From NCBI GenBank assembly GCA_020854035.1, contig JADZGE010000005.1, positions 1 through 64,000 on the forward strand: a stretch of DNA of 64,000 nt. Direction: 5' to 3'. Positions 45,008-53,746 of the stretch are shown here, one piece after another; the first letter of the stretch is position 1; each line of letters opens with the position of its first letter. Under the pieces are notes generated by a model. That model searched no databases. It saw nothing but the letters and a program-made list of their open reading frames with translations, and was not told where the DNA came from. The DNA comes from Burkholderiales bacterium (GTDB lineage: Bacteria > Pseudomonadota > Gammaproteobacteria > Burkholderiales > SG8-41). Both the position numbers and the translations under genes were made by a program.

Positions 45008-47125
45008 TCAGAACCGGTAGCGCGCGCTCGCGAGGACCGTGCGCCGCGCGCCGTACCAGCAGTCCCCGCGCCCGAGGCAGGTCGCGAAGTAGATCTTGTC
45101 GGTGAGGTTCTGCACGTTGACGGCGAAGCGCCACGGTCCCTGGTCGTAGCCGAGCATGCCGTCGAAGAGCGTCAGGTCCGGGATTTCCGGGCCGGTCACG
45201 TCGCGGAAATTCCCCATGTAGCGAACGCCGAGGCCTGCGAGGAATCCCGGCGTCTCGCCGAGCGCGAAGCGGGTGGTGGTCCAGAGCGCGGCCTGGTGCC
45301 GCGGCAGCCCCTCGAGCTTCTCGTCGATATCGGTGTAGTTGTAGTGCGCCGCGATGTCGACGTTGCGGAGGAGCTGTCCCGTCGCCTCCAGTTCAAGCCC
45401 GCTCGTGCGCGTCGCGCCGGTCTGCACCTGGTCGAGCGGGTTCGTGGGATCGGGCACCTGCCGGTTCTTCTCCTTGAGATCGTAGACGGCGGCGTTGACC
45501 GAGAGCTTCTTCCCGGGCACATCCCACTTCACGCCGGCCTCGACCTGCTCGCCGCGCATGGGCGTCCAGCGCACGCCCGCGAGATTGGTGCCGGCGAGCG
45601 GGGTGAAGGACTCGCTGTAGGAGAGGTACGGGGTGATGCCGCCGTCGAACCGGTACATCACGCCCGCGCGCCCCGTCGTTGCGTGGTCCTTGTCGCCGGG
45701 CGCGCCTTCGAGCCCGCTCGTCACGTCGTCGTAGCGGAGCCCGCCCACGACTATCCATCGATTGCCGATCCGCAGCTGGTCCTGCACATAGACGCCGACG
45801 CTGCGCTGGGTGGACTTCGGATTTGCCGCGAGGGGCGGCGGGGTATACGGCGCATAGGCGGGCGCGTAGACGTCGATCGGCGGCAGCGTGCCGCCGAAGC
45901 GGGTGGTGAAGTCGAAGGCGTTGAGCGAGGTCTCGCGGAAGCTCGCGAAGTCGAGCCCGACGAGCAGCCGGTGCTCGACCGACCCGGTGAGGAAGTGCCC
46001 CTCGACGTGCTGGTCGGCCGTAAGTATCCGGTTCTTGCGCTCGTCGAACCAGCCAAAGCGGTCGAGCACGCGCTGGGCGGCGTCGATGTAGGGAGCCGAC
46101 GGGTTGCTGAACGAATCCGCGTAGGCGGTGTAGTAGTGCACCTCGTTCCACGCGTAGCGGAAGTTCTGGCGGAACGTCCAGCGATCGTTCACCTTGTGCT
46201 CGAACTGCCATCCCGCTTCGGCGCGCTGCGAATCGTAGCGGTCGATCCCGGGATTGCCGATGAAGCGCTCGGGCGGGATGGGCCCGTTCGGGTTCGGCAG
46301 CAGCGTGCCGCTCCACGGGAAGAACTGCGAGGTGGAGCCGGACTTGTCGTCCTGCCAGCTTCCGAGAAGGGTGAGCGTGGTCGCGGCATTCGGGCGCCAC
46401 GTGAGCGAGGGCGCGAGCAACACGCGGTCGTCGGGCACGAAGTCCACGTGCGTGCCGCTGTCGCGGCCCACGGCGACCAACCGGTAGAGCCACTCGCCGT
46501 CCTTCGTGATCGGGCCGGTGAGATCCGCCTGCACCTGCCGGCGGCCGAAGCTGCCGAACTGCACGCCGATCTCGCGCCGGGGCTCGTCCTGCGGGCGCTT
46601 GCTCACCATGTTGAGAATGCCCCCCGTCCCGCCCTGGCCGTAGAGCATGGCCGAAGGCCCGCGCAGCACCTCGATTCGCTCCAGCGCATAGGGCTCGAAG
46701 CGGGTGTTGCTGGTGTAGTAGCCGTAGGTGCGCCGCAGGCCGTCGAGGTACTCGTCGGGGTAGGCGCCGCGGACCCTCACGCTGTCCGTGCGTGAATCGA
46801 GTCCGTACGCGTCGGAGCGCACGCCCGCCGCGTAGTTCAACGCGTCCTGGAGCGAGGTGGCCCCCTGATCCTCGATGCGCTGGCGGGTGACGATCGTCAC
46901 CGACTGCGGCGTCTCCGAGAGCGGCGTGTCGGTCTTCGTGCCGGCGGTGCTCCGTTCCGCCCGGTAGCCCTCATCCGGGCCGTAGGGCGACGGCGGCGGG
47001 GTGGCGGCCTTTACCCGGATCTCCGGCAGCGTGCTCTCCGGCGCGGGTGTCTGGGCAAGCGAGGCGGATGCCCCGGCGATCGAGGCGACGGAGATGGCGA
47101 TGGCGGTACGGCGAAAGCGCGGCAT
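45008..47125 (-). CDS. TonB-dependent siderophore receptor
   Basis: A 705-aa outer-membrane receptor. Signal peptide AIAISVASIAGASASLA; plug domain with DTPLSETPQSVTIVTRQRIED, DALNYAAGVRSD and LRGPSAMLYGQGGTGGILNMV; then a 22-strand-type barrel ending in a C-terminal ASARYRF with terminal Phe. The plug motifs are those of the FhuA/FecA siderophore subgroup (TIGR01783). It imports a ferric chelate with energy from the TonB-ExbBD complex encoded just upstream. The particular siderophore cannot be read from sequence. Confidence 0.93.
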   Translation of the reverse strand: MPRFRRTAIAISVASIAGASASLAQTPAPESTLPEIRVKAATPPPSPYGPDEGYRAERSTAGTKTDTPLSETPQSVTIVTRQRIEDQGATSLQDALNYAAGVRSDAYGLDSRTDSVRVRGAYPDEYLDGLRRTYGYYTSNTRFEPYALERIEVLRGPSAMLYGQGGTGGILNMVSKRPQDEPRREIGVQFGSFGRRQVQADLTGPITKDGEWLYRLVAVGRDSGTHVDFVPDDRVLLAPSLTWRPNAATTLTLLGSWQDDKSGSTSQFFPWSGTLLPNPNGPIPPERFIGNPGIDRYDSQRAEAGWQFEHKVNDRWTFRQNFRYAWNEVHYYTAYADSFSNPSAPYIDAAQRVLDRFGWFDERKNRILTADQHVEGHFLTGSVEHRLLVGLDFASFRETSLNAFDFTTRFGGTLPPIDVYAPAYAPYTPPPLAANPKSTQRSVGVYVQDQLRIGNRWIVVGGLRYDDVTSGLEGAPGDKDHATTGRAGVMYRFDGGITPYLSYSESFTPLAGTNLAGVRWTPMRGEQVEAGVKWDVPGKKLSVNAAVYDLKEKNRQVPDPTNPLDQVQTGATRTSGLELEATGQLLRNVDIAAHYNYTDIDEKLEGLPRHQAALWTTTRFALGETPGFLAGLGVRYMGNFRDVTGPEIPDLTLFDGMLGYDQGPWRFAVNVQNLTDKIYFATCLGRGDCWYGARRTVLASARYRF

Positions 47126-47200
47126 GTCGGTCCCTTCTTCTGGACGCCGCAGAAATCGCTGGCTGCTGGCTGGCTCATCTGCGTTGATGAGGTGAAACGG

Positions 47201-49168
47201 TCAGCCTGGTCCGGGTCCCTGGCTGGTGCTGGCGCTGCCGGGCCGGCGGGTGCGGCCAGCCGCGAAGAACCCCGCGGCGAGGATAGCGATGACGAGCGCC
47301 TGCCCGGCGAGCGTCTGGACGGTGGGATGGACGCCGAGCGAGGGCAGGCTCGCGAACGGCACGATATCGGCGTCGATGAGGCCCGCCTCCTGCAGCGCGG
47401 CGATCCCGTTGCCGGCGAAGACGACCGCCAGCAGCGCGAGCAGGATCGACACCAGGGCGAAGAATGGTCCGATCGGCAGGCGCACGCTGTAGCGGAAGAT
47501 CGCCCAGCCGATGCCGGTCAGCATGACCGCGGCGACACCGACTCCGGCGAGCACCGAGCCCTGCCCGGACGCGCCCGCCTGCACCCACAGCGCCTCGTAG
47601 AAGAGGACGATCTCGAAGAGTTCGCGGTACACGGCGAGAAACGAGGCGCCCGCCATCGCCCAGAGCGTGCCCTTGCCGAGGGCGGCGCCGACGCTCTCGC
47701 GTATGAAGCGCTCCCACGCGTGGGCGTACGACTTCCCGTGCAGCCAGATCCCGACGTAGGCGAGCATCGCGCAGGCGAGGAGCGCGGTGACGCCTTCGGT
47801 CGTCTCGCGGTTCGCGCCCGAAAGCCCGATCAGCCACGTCGCGGCGATCCACGTGAGCAGCCCCATCACGATGGCGGCGCCCCAGCCCGCGTGGACCCAC
47901 GGCAGCGCGTCACGGCGCCCGGCCTTGACGAGGAACGCGATGATGGCGGCGAGCACGAGTATCGCCTCCAGTCCTTCGCGCAGCAGGATGAGGAGCGAGC
48001 CCGCGAACGCGGTCCATGGAGAGAGCCCGTCCGCGGACAGGCGCTCCCGCGCCTTGCCAAGCAACGCGACGACCTTGCCGTGCTGTCGCTCGACTTCCCC
48101 GGCCGCGGCGCCGCGCTGGATCAGCGCGCGCAGCGCCATCATTTCCCGTTCGGTTTCGGCGACGAGCGGCGCATCGACGTTGGCGAGGCTCGCCTCGGCG
48201 AGCTCGAATCCCTCGAGGTAGGCCGTGATCGCGAGCTGCCTCGCCCGCTCGCGCTCGCCGCCGCGGTAGGCGCCGACGGCGGCCTCCAGCGTGGTGAGCG
48301 TGAACGCGATCGGGGAGGGCTTTCCCTGGGCGATGGCGGCCGGGTTGGCGAGGAGGTAGGCCTGGACGGCAACAGCGTCCTCTCCGTAGCGTTCCCGCAC
48401 CTCGTTCGCGGAGAGTTTCGCGACGTTGCCGATGTCGGGGAAGGCCTCGCGCGCCTTGCCGGTCTTCCACAGTGCCTCGCCCTTTGCGATCGACTGGGCG
48501 GGCGTCGCGTAGCCGGCGGTGTGGAACGCGAGCGCCCAGCGCTCGGCCTCGGCGAGCTGGCGGTAGGAGGCCATTCCGGTGCCGTCCACGCCGAGCGTGA
48601 TCGTGTTGTAGAGGCCGTAGGCGCTCCGCTGCGCCATGCGCTCCGCGTCGCGGAAGTTCGAAGGCGCCGGCTCGAGTTTCGCGCCGGCCGGCCCGTCGCC
48701 CCTGCCGTCGGCGCCGTGGCACGAAGCGCAGAGCGACTGGTAGAGCTTCGCCCCGGTCGCGGGATCGGGCGCCGCGCGCGGCGCGACCTCGATCGCGTAG
48801 GCTTCGATGACCGCCCAGCGGAGCTTCCCGGAGCCCGCGGCGATCTCGGCCGGCGGCGCCTTCTCCTCGACACGCCGCGCCAGCGCCCGCGCTTGCGCAC
48901 CGAGCTCGGCCTGCCGCGGCACGGCCGGCAGCGATTTCAGGAGATCGACGATCTGCCCGGTGAATTCGAGCATCTCCTTGTACTCTTCCTCGTTCCTCAC
49001 CTTTCCGTTCTCGACGGCCTCGGGGTAGTCCACGCCGACGTAGTCGAGGAGATGAAGAATCGTCTGCGCGGCCGCGTCCGGCGCGCCTACCGCGGGCGCT
49101 GCCGCGGGCGCGCCGGACGCGGCCATGGTCGTCAGCAGGACGAGAACGAATCGAACGAGGCGGCTCAT
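47201..49168 (-). CDS. cytochrome c/FTR1 family iron permease
   Basis: A 655-aa fusion. A signal peptide (FVLVLLTTMAASGAPAAA) is followed by a helical region, a c-type haem site CASCH (C147, C150, H151), a further helical periplasmic part and a seven-span FTR1 permease. The permease carries both iron motifs, REGLE at 397-401 and RELFE at 515-519. FTR1/EfeU permeases take up iron with an oxidation or reduction step, which the fused cytochrome could supply. Its ATG overlaps the exbD stop (49165-49168). It ends about 75 bases before the receptor gene. Confidence 0.93.
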   Translation of the reverse strand: MSRLVRFVLVLLTTMAASGAPAAAPAVGAPDAAAQTILHLLDYVGVDYPEAVENGKVRNEEEYKEMLEFTGQIVDLLKSLPAVPRQAELGAQARALARRVEEKAPPAEIAAGSGKLRWAVIEAYAIEVAPRAAPDPATGAKLYQSLCASCHGADGRGDGPAGAKLEPAPSNFRDAERMAQRSAYGLYNTITLGVDGTGMASYRQLAEAERWALAFHTAGYATPAQSIAKGEALWKTGKAREAFPDIGNVAKLSANEVRERYGEDAVAVQAYLLANPAAIAQGKPSPIAFTLTTLEAAVGAYRGGERERARQLAITAYLEGFELAEASLANVDAPLVAETEREMMALRALIQRGAAAGEVERQHGKVVALLGKARERLSADGLSPWTAFAGSLLILLREGLEAILVLAAIIAFLVKAGRRDALPWVHAGWGAAIVMGLLTWIAATWLIGLSGANRETTEGVTALLACAMLAYVGIWLHGKSYAHAWERFIRESVGAALGKGTLWAMAGASFLAVYRELFEIVLFYEALWVQAGASGQGSVLAGVGVAAVMLTGIGWAIFRYSVRLPIGPFFALVSILLALLAVVFAGNGIAALQEAGLIDADIVPFASLPSLGVHPTVQTLAGQALVIAILAAGFFAAGRTRRPGSASTSQGPGPG

Positions 49169-49596
49169 CGCGTCGCCCCGGCGGCGTTGGGATCGGAGAC
49201 GAAGCCGATCTTCGTCAACCCCGCGCGGGCGGCTGCCGCCATGATTTCGGCGATGACCTGGTAGCGGGCCGACGCGTCGGCTCGTATGTGCAGTTCCGGC
49301 TGAGGTTCGAGCCTCGCTGCGCCGGACATGCGCCGGGCGAGAGCGGCCATTTCGACCGGCTCTCCGTTCCAGTAGAGCGAGCGGTCTTCGCGGATGCCGA
49401 GCTGGATATTCTCCGGTCGGGTGAGGTTGGGTCGACTTGCCGCCCGGGGCAGATCGATCTTCACGGACTGGGTGAGGAGCGGCGCCGTGATGATGAATAT
49501 CACCAGCAGCACGAGCATCACGTCGATCAGCGGAATCATGTTGATCTCCGCCATGGGCGCTTCGTTGGCGCCGCGGTTGAAGCCGCCGAATGCCAT
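49165..49596 (-). CDS. exbD: ExbD, TonB-energising proton channel subunit
   Basis: A 143-aa protein with a short cytoplasmic start, one membrane span containing the proton-path Asp (AEINMIPLIDVMLVLLVIFI), the following LTQSVKIDLPRA segment and a periplasmic domain with Arg-rich pairs. It works with ExbB and TonB. It overlaps the FTR1 gene by 4 bases and is 94 bases downstream of exbB. Confidence 0.94.
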   Translation of the reverse strand: MAFGGFNRGANEAPMAEINMIPLIDVMLVLLVIFIITAPLLTQSVKIDLPRAASRPNLTRPENIQLGIREDRSLYWNGEPVEMAALARRMSGAARLEPQPELHIRADASARYQVIAEIMAAAARAGLTKIGFVSDPNAAGATR

Positions 49597-49690
49597 CAGG
49601 ACCGCTCCCGCGTGAGCTCACGCGCGAGGGAGCCGCCGATCGACGCCGATGAATGCCGGCGAGAGTGCATCGGGGGCCTGCGTGGCTCGC

Positions 49691-50434
49691 TCATGCGCTG
49701 CCCTGCGCGGCGGCCGCCGGCTTGAGAGGGACCACGGCGCCGGGTCCGCTGACGTGCGAACCGGTGGCAAGGAACGCGTAGAGATCGTGCGCGAAGGCGT
49801 CGAGCTGCGAGAGGACGACGCGGTTCGACCGGACGAAGGCGTTGTAGGCGAGCACCGCCGGCACCGCGACGACGAGGCCGATCCCGGTCATGATGAGCGC
49901 CTCGCCTACCGGCCCGGCGACCTTGTCGAGCGTGCCCTTGCCGCTCATGCCGATCGCGACGAGCGCGTGATAGACGGCCCACACCGTGCCGAAGAGCCCC
50001 ACGAACGGCGCCGTGCTGCCGACCGAGGCAAGGACGGTCAGTCCCTGCTCGCAGCGGGCGGTTTCCTCGTCGAGGACGCGGCGCATGGCGCGGGTCACGA
50101 ACTCCGCCGTGCTGCCGGACTCCGTCAGCCTGTTCGCGCCGTGGCGCTCGTGACGGCGGGCCGCGACGATGCCGTGCCAGGCGAGGTGGGAGAAAGGCTC
50201 GTCGGGATGTCGCTCCTCGAGGTGTGCCTCGACCGCCTGGAGCGAGGGTGCGTTCCAGAAGATGTCGAGAAAGCGCGCGGAGCGCCGCCGTGCGGCGACG
50301 ATCCGCACCGTCCTCGCGAGGATGAGATACCACGTCGCGACGGACATCGCGACGAGCGCCGCCAGCGTGATCCTGCCGATGGCGTCCGTCTGGGTGAGAA
50401 ATCCCGCGATGCCCGCGGCTTGACCCGGTTCCAT
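49691..50434 (-). CDS. exbB: ExbB, TonB-energising proton channel subunit
   Basis: A 247-aa MotA/TolQ/ExbB-type protein with three membrane spans: near residues 18-40, then in TVLASVGSTAPFVGLFGTVWA (span 2), and MTGIGLVVAVPAVLAYNAFVR (span 3). The GLFGTVWAV and EALIMTGIGL motifs are conserved. The start at 50434 (MEPGQAAGIAG) follows the tonB stop by 4 bases. Confidence 0.94.
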   Translation of the reverse strand: MEPGQAAGIAGFLTQTDAIGRITLAALVAMSVATWYLILARTVRIVAARRRSARFLDIFWNAPSLQAVEAHLEERHPDEPFSHLAWHGIVAARRHERHGANRLTESGSTAEFVTRAMRRVLDEETARCEQGLTVLASVGSTAPFVGLFGTVWAVYHALVAIGMSGKGTLDKVAGPVGEALIMTGIGLVVAVPAVLAYNAFVRSNRVVLSQLDAFAHDLYAFLATGSHVSGPGAVVPLKPAAAAQGSA

Positions 50435-50438
50435 GATT

Positions 50439-51104
50439 TCATTTCTCCAGCATGAATACGATCGGTACCAGCACCCAGGCGGCGACGGGCGTGTCGCCCT
50501 GTCGCGCCGGGACGAACTTCCATTGCCGCACCGCCTGCAGGGCGGCGGCGTCGAGGACCTCTTGCCCGCTGCCCGTCCGGAGCTCGACCCGGTCCGGGCG
50601 GCCGTCCGCGTTAACGAGCACGCGCAGCACGACCTTGCCCTGGTGTCCCATGCGGCGGGCCATCCGCGGGTAGGAGGGAGGCGGATTGTCGAGATACGCC
50701 GCGCTGAAGCTCGGGGGAATGATGGGCAGTGGAGCCTGGGGGGCAGGCGGGGTGGCGATCGGTGCCGGTACCGGCGGCGCCGGGGTCTGCGGCGCAGGCG
50801 CGGCAACCGGGGCGGGTGGGAGCGTCTCGGCGGCGAGGAGTACCGGTTCGGGCCGGGGCTCGACACGCTTCGGCTGTGGCTTCACCGGCAATGGCCTGGG
50901 GCGCTCCTCCGGTTCCCGCACGAGGGGCGCGGGTGGCGTGACGAGGCGGACCATGATCGGAAGCGCCTGCGTGAGCGCGGAGCGTACCGGCTGGAACGCG
51001 AGCAGCAGCGCGATTGCGCCCGCGTGCAGCAGGACGGTAATCGCAAGCCCGGTCAGCCGACTGGCGATGTCATGCGGTCGATATGGGTCGATTCGGAGCT
51101 GCAT
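50439..51104 (-). CDS. tonB: TonB energy transducer
   Basis: A 221-aa protein with an N-terminal membrane anchor (LAITVLLHAGAIALLLAF, containing the essential His), a long Pro/Ala spacer with Pro-Lys and Pro-Arg pairs, and the C-terminal TonB domain (NPPPSYPRMARRMGHQGKVV, RVLVNADGRPDRVELRTGSG, ALQAVRQWKFVPAR). First gene of the iron operon, directly behind a Fur box. The dedicated TonB-ExbB-ExbD set presumably serves the receptor at 45008. Confidence 0.94.
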   Translation of the reverse strand: MQLRIDPYRPHDIASRLTGLAITVLLHAGAIALLLAFQPVRSALTQALPIMVRLVTPPAPLVREPEERPRPLPVKPQPKRVEPRPEPVLLAAETLPPAPVAAPAPQTPAPPVPAPIATPPAPQAPLPIIPPSFSAAYLDNPPPSYPRMARRMGHQGKVVLRVLVNADGRPDRVELRTGSGQEVLDAAALQAVRQWKFVPARQGDTPVAAWVLVPIVFMLEK

Positions 51105-51183
51105 GCGGTCGGGGACTCGACGGGACAGCCGGTCTGGCGGTGGAAAGCAGGAGCAGGACAGTTCTCGATGATAGTAGGAATAT

Positions 51184-51205
51184 AAATGAGAATGATTCGC
51201 ATTGC
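51184..51205 (-). promoter_or_regulatory. Fur box upstream of tonB
   Basis: AAATGAGAATGATTCGCATTGC closely matches the Fur consensus GATAATGATAATCATTATC, including GAATGATTCGCATT as an inverted core. It lies about 80 bases upstream of tonB in an AT-rich patch. It should repress the whole tonB-to-DUF3325 run when iron is plentiful. Confidence 0.8.
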
Positions 51206-51275
51206 AATACAATATCGAGGGCGCCAGGCATCCCATGCTGAAGGAGGCGATCCCCTACTGCGAAGGCTGTAGCGA

Positions 51276-52247
51276 CTACGTCTCCCGCGGACGGAACGCC
51301 GCGCAGGGATCGGGCCGCTCCCAGACCGGCGTGAAGCAGGTGAAATCGAATAACGGCTGGTTGCCGGGGCTGCCCGTCACGTACGCGGCGGCATCGGTCC
51401 GGCCTTCCTCTACCTCCAGCATCCCTACCGCGCAGATCGTGCCGCGGCCGGCGGACAGGTAGAGCGGCACGCCGAGGTCGCGCCGCAGGTGCCCGTTCCC
51501 CGCGATCAGCACTGCGCCGTCGCTCCCGGAATCGCGCATCGCCTCCGCCAGCGTCGCGTCCCGCGCGCGCTGCGCGGCAGCCATACCCGGCAGCAGGTGG
51601 CGCGGTAGCGCCCGGCAGTGCCCCTCGAAGATGATTTCCTGCAGCCGGGTCTCGCTCTCGGGCGACCATACCCGCTCGATCCCGAGCGCGGCCACGCGCT
51701 CCGTGCCGAGGACGTTCCAGCCCTCCTTCACGAGGCGGCGCGCGGTAGCCGTCGAGAGGTTCGCGGCCCGGAGCGGCAGACCCTGTCTCAGCGCGATTTC
51801 GACGAGCGGGCGGTAGAACTCCCAGTTCCACCCCGCGCGGTCGAAGTGGACCGCCTCGGCGACGTCCGCCGGGCTTGCACCGCCGCGCGCCAGCCGCTGC
51901 TGCAAGGCGGATTCGTGCTCGCGGTCGAACTGCTCGAAGGCAAGCACGGGGCGCGCGCCTCCGGCGGCGATCTCCTGCAGCAGAGCGGCCTGCAGTGCGT
52001 GATGATCCGGGTGATCGTGCAATTCGCCGAGCAAACGGTAGCGAGCGGCGCGCAGTGCGGCGACAAGTTCAGCGGGCCGGGCCCGGCGCCGGCTCTCGAC
52101 GTGCCAGACGAGGCCGCAAAGGGGATGATCGGCGAGTCGGCGCGCACTCCAGCCGCCGTTCGCCGGTACGATGCGGGTCATGCCGTGCGTCGCGCATGCC
52201 ACCAGTCCGGCGGCCGCGAGCGCCGCGAGTGCCGTCCGTCGCCGCAT
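51276..52247 (-). CDS. chaN: ChaN family haem-binding lipoprotein
   Basis: A 323-aa product from an ATG at 52247 with a lipoprotein signal (RRRTALAALAAAGLVAC, Cys in the lipobox position). The ChaN domain is seen in YRLLGELHDHPDHHALQAAL, VLAFEQFDREHE, AVHFDRAGWNWEFYRPLVEI and LIAGNGHLRRDLGVPLYL. ChaN binds haem at the outer membrane in Campylobacter and related proteins occur with hemP in proteobacteria. It is downstream of hemP on the same strand and upstream of the tonB operon. Confidence 0.88.
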   Translation of the reverse strand: MRRRTALAALAAAGLVACATHGMTRIVPANGGWSARRLADHPLCGLVWHVESRRRARPAELVAALRAARYRLLGELHDHPDHHALQAALLQEIAAGGARPVLAFEQFDREHESALQQRLARGGASPADVAEAVHFDRAGWNWEFYRPLVEIALRQGLPLRAANLSTATARRLVKEGWNVLGTERVAALGIERVWSPESETRLQEIIFEGHCRALPRHLLPGMAAAQRARDATLAEAMRDSGSDGAVLIAGNGHLRRDLGVPLYLSAGRGTICAVGMLEVEEGRTDAAAYVTGSPGNQPLFDFTCFTPVWERPDPCAAFRPRET

Positions 52248-52551
52248 GCGGAACCCAAAGCCGCAGGATACGCCACCCGGGGAGAGCCGCGGGCCCGGGA
52301 CCGCGTGGGCGGGCGTCCCGGAAGGGCTCAGCGTGGACGCCGGGGATCGGTCGCGGCCCGTGCTTCGGCTGCCGCCTCGTGAAAGCGCGAGAGGGCGGTA
52401 GCAAACGTCGCATGCAGCATCGGCGCCGGCATGCGCCGCGAGACATTCTAAATGGCGCATGATGCAGAGCGCCACGCAAGGGCAGCGCGCTTGGTGGAAA
52501 TCCCGTGTCGTCGTTCAATCGATCCCTGCCGTGGCGCCGGGCGCCGAGACG
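52248..52551. other. 303-bp gap between hemP and chaN
   Basis: Apart from one 34-codon minus-strand frame (listed separately) I see no gene. The minus strand holds CATTTAGAATG-like sequence near 52448 that could be a -10 region for chaN, but no convincing -35. Confidence 0.4.
52328..52432 (-). CDS. possible 34-aa peptide between hemP and chaN
   Basis: MPAPMLHATFATALSRFH followed by EAAAEARAATDPRRPR is an open frame that would form an amphipathic helix. There is no strong ribosome-binding site. It may be chance in GC-rich DNA, or a small iron-regulated peptide. Confidence 0.2.
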   Translation of the reverse strand: MPAPMLHATFATALSRFHEAAAEARAATDPRRPR

Positions 52552-52731
52552 CTACGCTGTAAGAATCAGCTTGCCGCGTGCCGTTACCCGCAAGCGGTAC
52601 TCGCGGCCGTCGTGTTCGATGATGAGTTCGCGCTCGCCGCGCATGAGATCGCGACTCACGACTCGGGCAATCCCGGGCGAGGTCTCGACGCCGCGGCGTG
52701 ACACGGACTTGCATCGCGCTTTTTCAATCAT
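52552..52731 (-). CDS. hemP: HemP/HmuP family hemin uptake protein
   Basis: A 59-aa protein. The C-terminal part is the HemP signature: RVVSRDLMRGERELIIEHDG then REYRLRVTARGKLILTA. HemP (HmuP) proteins are small cytosolic factors; in Bradyrhizobium and Burkholderia they act as activators of haem-uptake genes. Its promoter carries a Fur box a few bases upstream of the ATG. Confidence 0.9.
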   Translation of the reverse strand: MIEKARCKSVSRRGVETSPGIARVVSRDLMRGERELIIEHDGREYRLRVTARGKLILTA

Positions 52732-52736
52732 GCGCG

Positions 52737-52757
52737 AATGATAACCATTACCATTCC
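52737..52757 (-). promoter_or_regulatory. Fur box upstream of hemP
   Basis: On the minus strand the sequence reads GGAATGGTAATGGTTATCATT, matching the repeated NAT(A/T)AT units of the Fur consensus. It ends 5 bases before the hemP ATG, so a bound Fur would block both promoter and translation start region. Confidence 0.75.
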
Positions 52758-52834
52758 AAGTATCAACGATTGCGATAGCTCTTCCAGCATGCGGATTTCG
52801 CCGTGAGCCACGCCGGTGCGTGCGATCATTGACC

Positions 52835-53662
52835 ATGCCCAGAGAGCCGGTGCTCGTCCCACGTCCCGCGGCCACGATCGTGCTCATCCGCGATGCCGGA
52901 GGCGGCATGGAGGTACTCATGCTGCAGCGGAACTTCGAATCGGGCTTTGTCCCGGGAACGCACGTTTTTCCCGGAGGCACGCTCGACGAGGAGGACTACT
53001 CCGCGGGTCTGCAAGCGCGCTGCGACGGCCCGGACGATGCCGCGGCAAGCCGTTTGCTCGGCCTCGAGCGCGGCGGGCTTGCCTACTGGATCGCCGCGAT
53101 ACGCGAACTCTTCGAGGAGGCCGGTGTTGTCATGGCCCGCGGGGCGGGCGGTGATCTCGTCGAAACGACGGAGGAGCAGGCGAGCGCGCGCTGGCTCGCG
53201 TACCGTGCGCGTGCTGAAGAGGGGGCGACAACCTTCGGCGCGATCGTGGCCGAGGAGGGCGTGCGGCTTGCGACGGGTACGCTGCGTTACTTCAGTCGCT
53301 GGATCACGCCGGAGGGGATGGTGCGCCGCTACGACACGCGGTTCTTCGCTGCCGTGGCCCCGCCGCGCCAGACGGTGCACCACGACAATCGCGAGGCGAT
53401 CGCCCATGAGTGGGCGCGGCCCGCGGACGCGCTCGAGCGTCACGCGCGCGGCGAACTGAAGCTTCGCACCCCCACGCAGCGCACGCTGGAGCAGTTCGCC
53501 GCGTTCGGCACGACGCGCGCCCTCCTTGCCGCGCTCGGCGAGCCGCGCGAGATACCCGCCGTCCTGCCCCGCCTCGCGCGCGACGGGCAGGTGCTGCTGC
53601 CGGGCGAGGCCGGCTACGAGGAAGCGGGGAGTACCGAAGGGCGGGGCGGGTGGCGGCCGTGA
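52835..53662 (+). CDS. Nudix hydrolase, NUDT19/RP2-like
   Basis: A 275-aa protein starting MPREPVLVPRPAATIVLIRD. The Nudix fold is seen in VLMLQRNFESGFVPGTHVFPGG and the helix of the box, AAIRELFEEAGVVMAR. About 50 residues lie between GG and REL, the insertion typical of the long NUDT19-like group that cleaves CoA derivatives. C-terminal WITPEGMVRRYDTRFFAAVAP also fits. Substrate is presumed to be CoA or acyl-CoA by family. It is 84 bases upstream of the metallo-beta-lactamase-fold gene. Confidence 0.88.
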   Translation: MPREPVLVPRPAATIVLIRDAGGGMEVLMLQRNFESGFVPGTHVFPGGTLDEEDYSAGLQARCDGPDDAAASRLLGLERGGLAYWIAAIRELFEEAGVVMARGAGGDLVETTEEQASARWLAYRARAEEGATTFGAIVAEEGVRLATGTLRYFSRWITPEGMVRRYDTRFFAAVAPPRQTVHHDNREAIAHEWARPADALERHARGELKLRTPTQRTLEQFAAFGTTRALLAALGEPREIPAVLPRLARDGQVLLPGEAGYEEAGSTEGRGGWRP

Positions 53663-53683
53663 CGGCTGCAGGGACGAGGGATG

Positions 53684-53711
53684 AAGGAAGAAGGAAGAAG
53701 GAAGAAGGAAG
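53684..53711 (+). repeat. tandem heptamer repeat (AAGGAAG x4)
   Basis: Four perfect copies of AAGGAAG in tandem fill the gap between the Nudix and metallo-beta-lactamase genes. The run is purine-only and could be prone to slippage. It also resembles an array of Shine-Dalgarno-like sequences 35 bases before the next start. Confidence 0.85.
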
Positions 53712-53746
53712 GATGATCCTCAATTTCACACGCCGGGGGGCGCACG

